Assembly (NCBI GenBank): GCA_947176615.1
Contig: CAMWRO010000164.1
Span: 1-6,790, forward strand
Source: an uncultured Porphyromonadaceae bacterium
GTDB taxonomy: Bacteria > Bacteroidota > Bacteroidia > Bacteroidales > Muribaculaceae
Reading direction: 5' to 3'
DNA length: 6,790 nt
Shown here: positions 6,762 through 6,790 of the stretch, piece after piece
Position numbering within the stretch: position 1 is the stretch's first letter
Layout of the letters: each line of letters begins with the position of its first letter
Notes under the pieces: generated by a model
Database searches by the model: none
Told to the model about the DNA's origin: nothing
The model's input: only the letters and a program-made list of their open reading frames with translations
Program-made: the position numbers and the translations under genes

Positions 6762-6790
6762 ACAATTATTTTTCAGAGTTGTTGCTTTTT

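Overview
The window looks like ordinary chromosomal housekeeping sequence from a member of the order Bacteroidales. Three things point there. All three transcription units have a TAnnTTTG box upstream (the Bacteroidetes -7 element) and no clear Shine-Dalgarno sequence. The three proteins read as Bacteroidetes-type homologues. Codons are strongly G/C-ending while the gaps are AT-rich. This mix would fit a gut lineage such as Muribaculaceae, but the genus is a guess.

Layout from left to right: (1) 1-137, two tandem tRNA-Asn(GUU) genes on the minus strand, the second cut by the window edge; (2) 138-334, a divergent AT-rich gap with a minus-strand promoter for the tRNAs and a plus-strand promoter for the protein genes; (3) 335-5340, a two-gene operon in which a periplasmic S41 (Ctp/Prc-type) protease overlaps mfd, the transcription-repair coupling factor, by four bases (ATGA); (4) 5341-5518, a convergent gap with a long stem-loop that is probably the terminator of hflX and perhaps also of mfd; (5) 5519-6733, hflX on the minus strand, a ribosome-associated GTPase, with its own promoter at 6754-6761.

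How the genes relate: the protease trims or degrades exported proteins, Mfd removes stalled RNA polymerase and recruits UvrA, and HflX splits stalled or idle 70S ribosomes. All three can be read as quality-control functions, but only the protease and mfd share a transcript; hflX is a separate convergent unit. All three genes look intact, with their catalytic motifs present. I found no mobile element, CRISPR array, defence island or undescribed multi-gene system. The remaining points of interest are small: tRNA covariation, a T-stem mismatch, the long hairpin, the overlap coupling, and a repeat across the hflX start.
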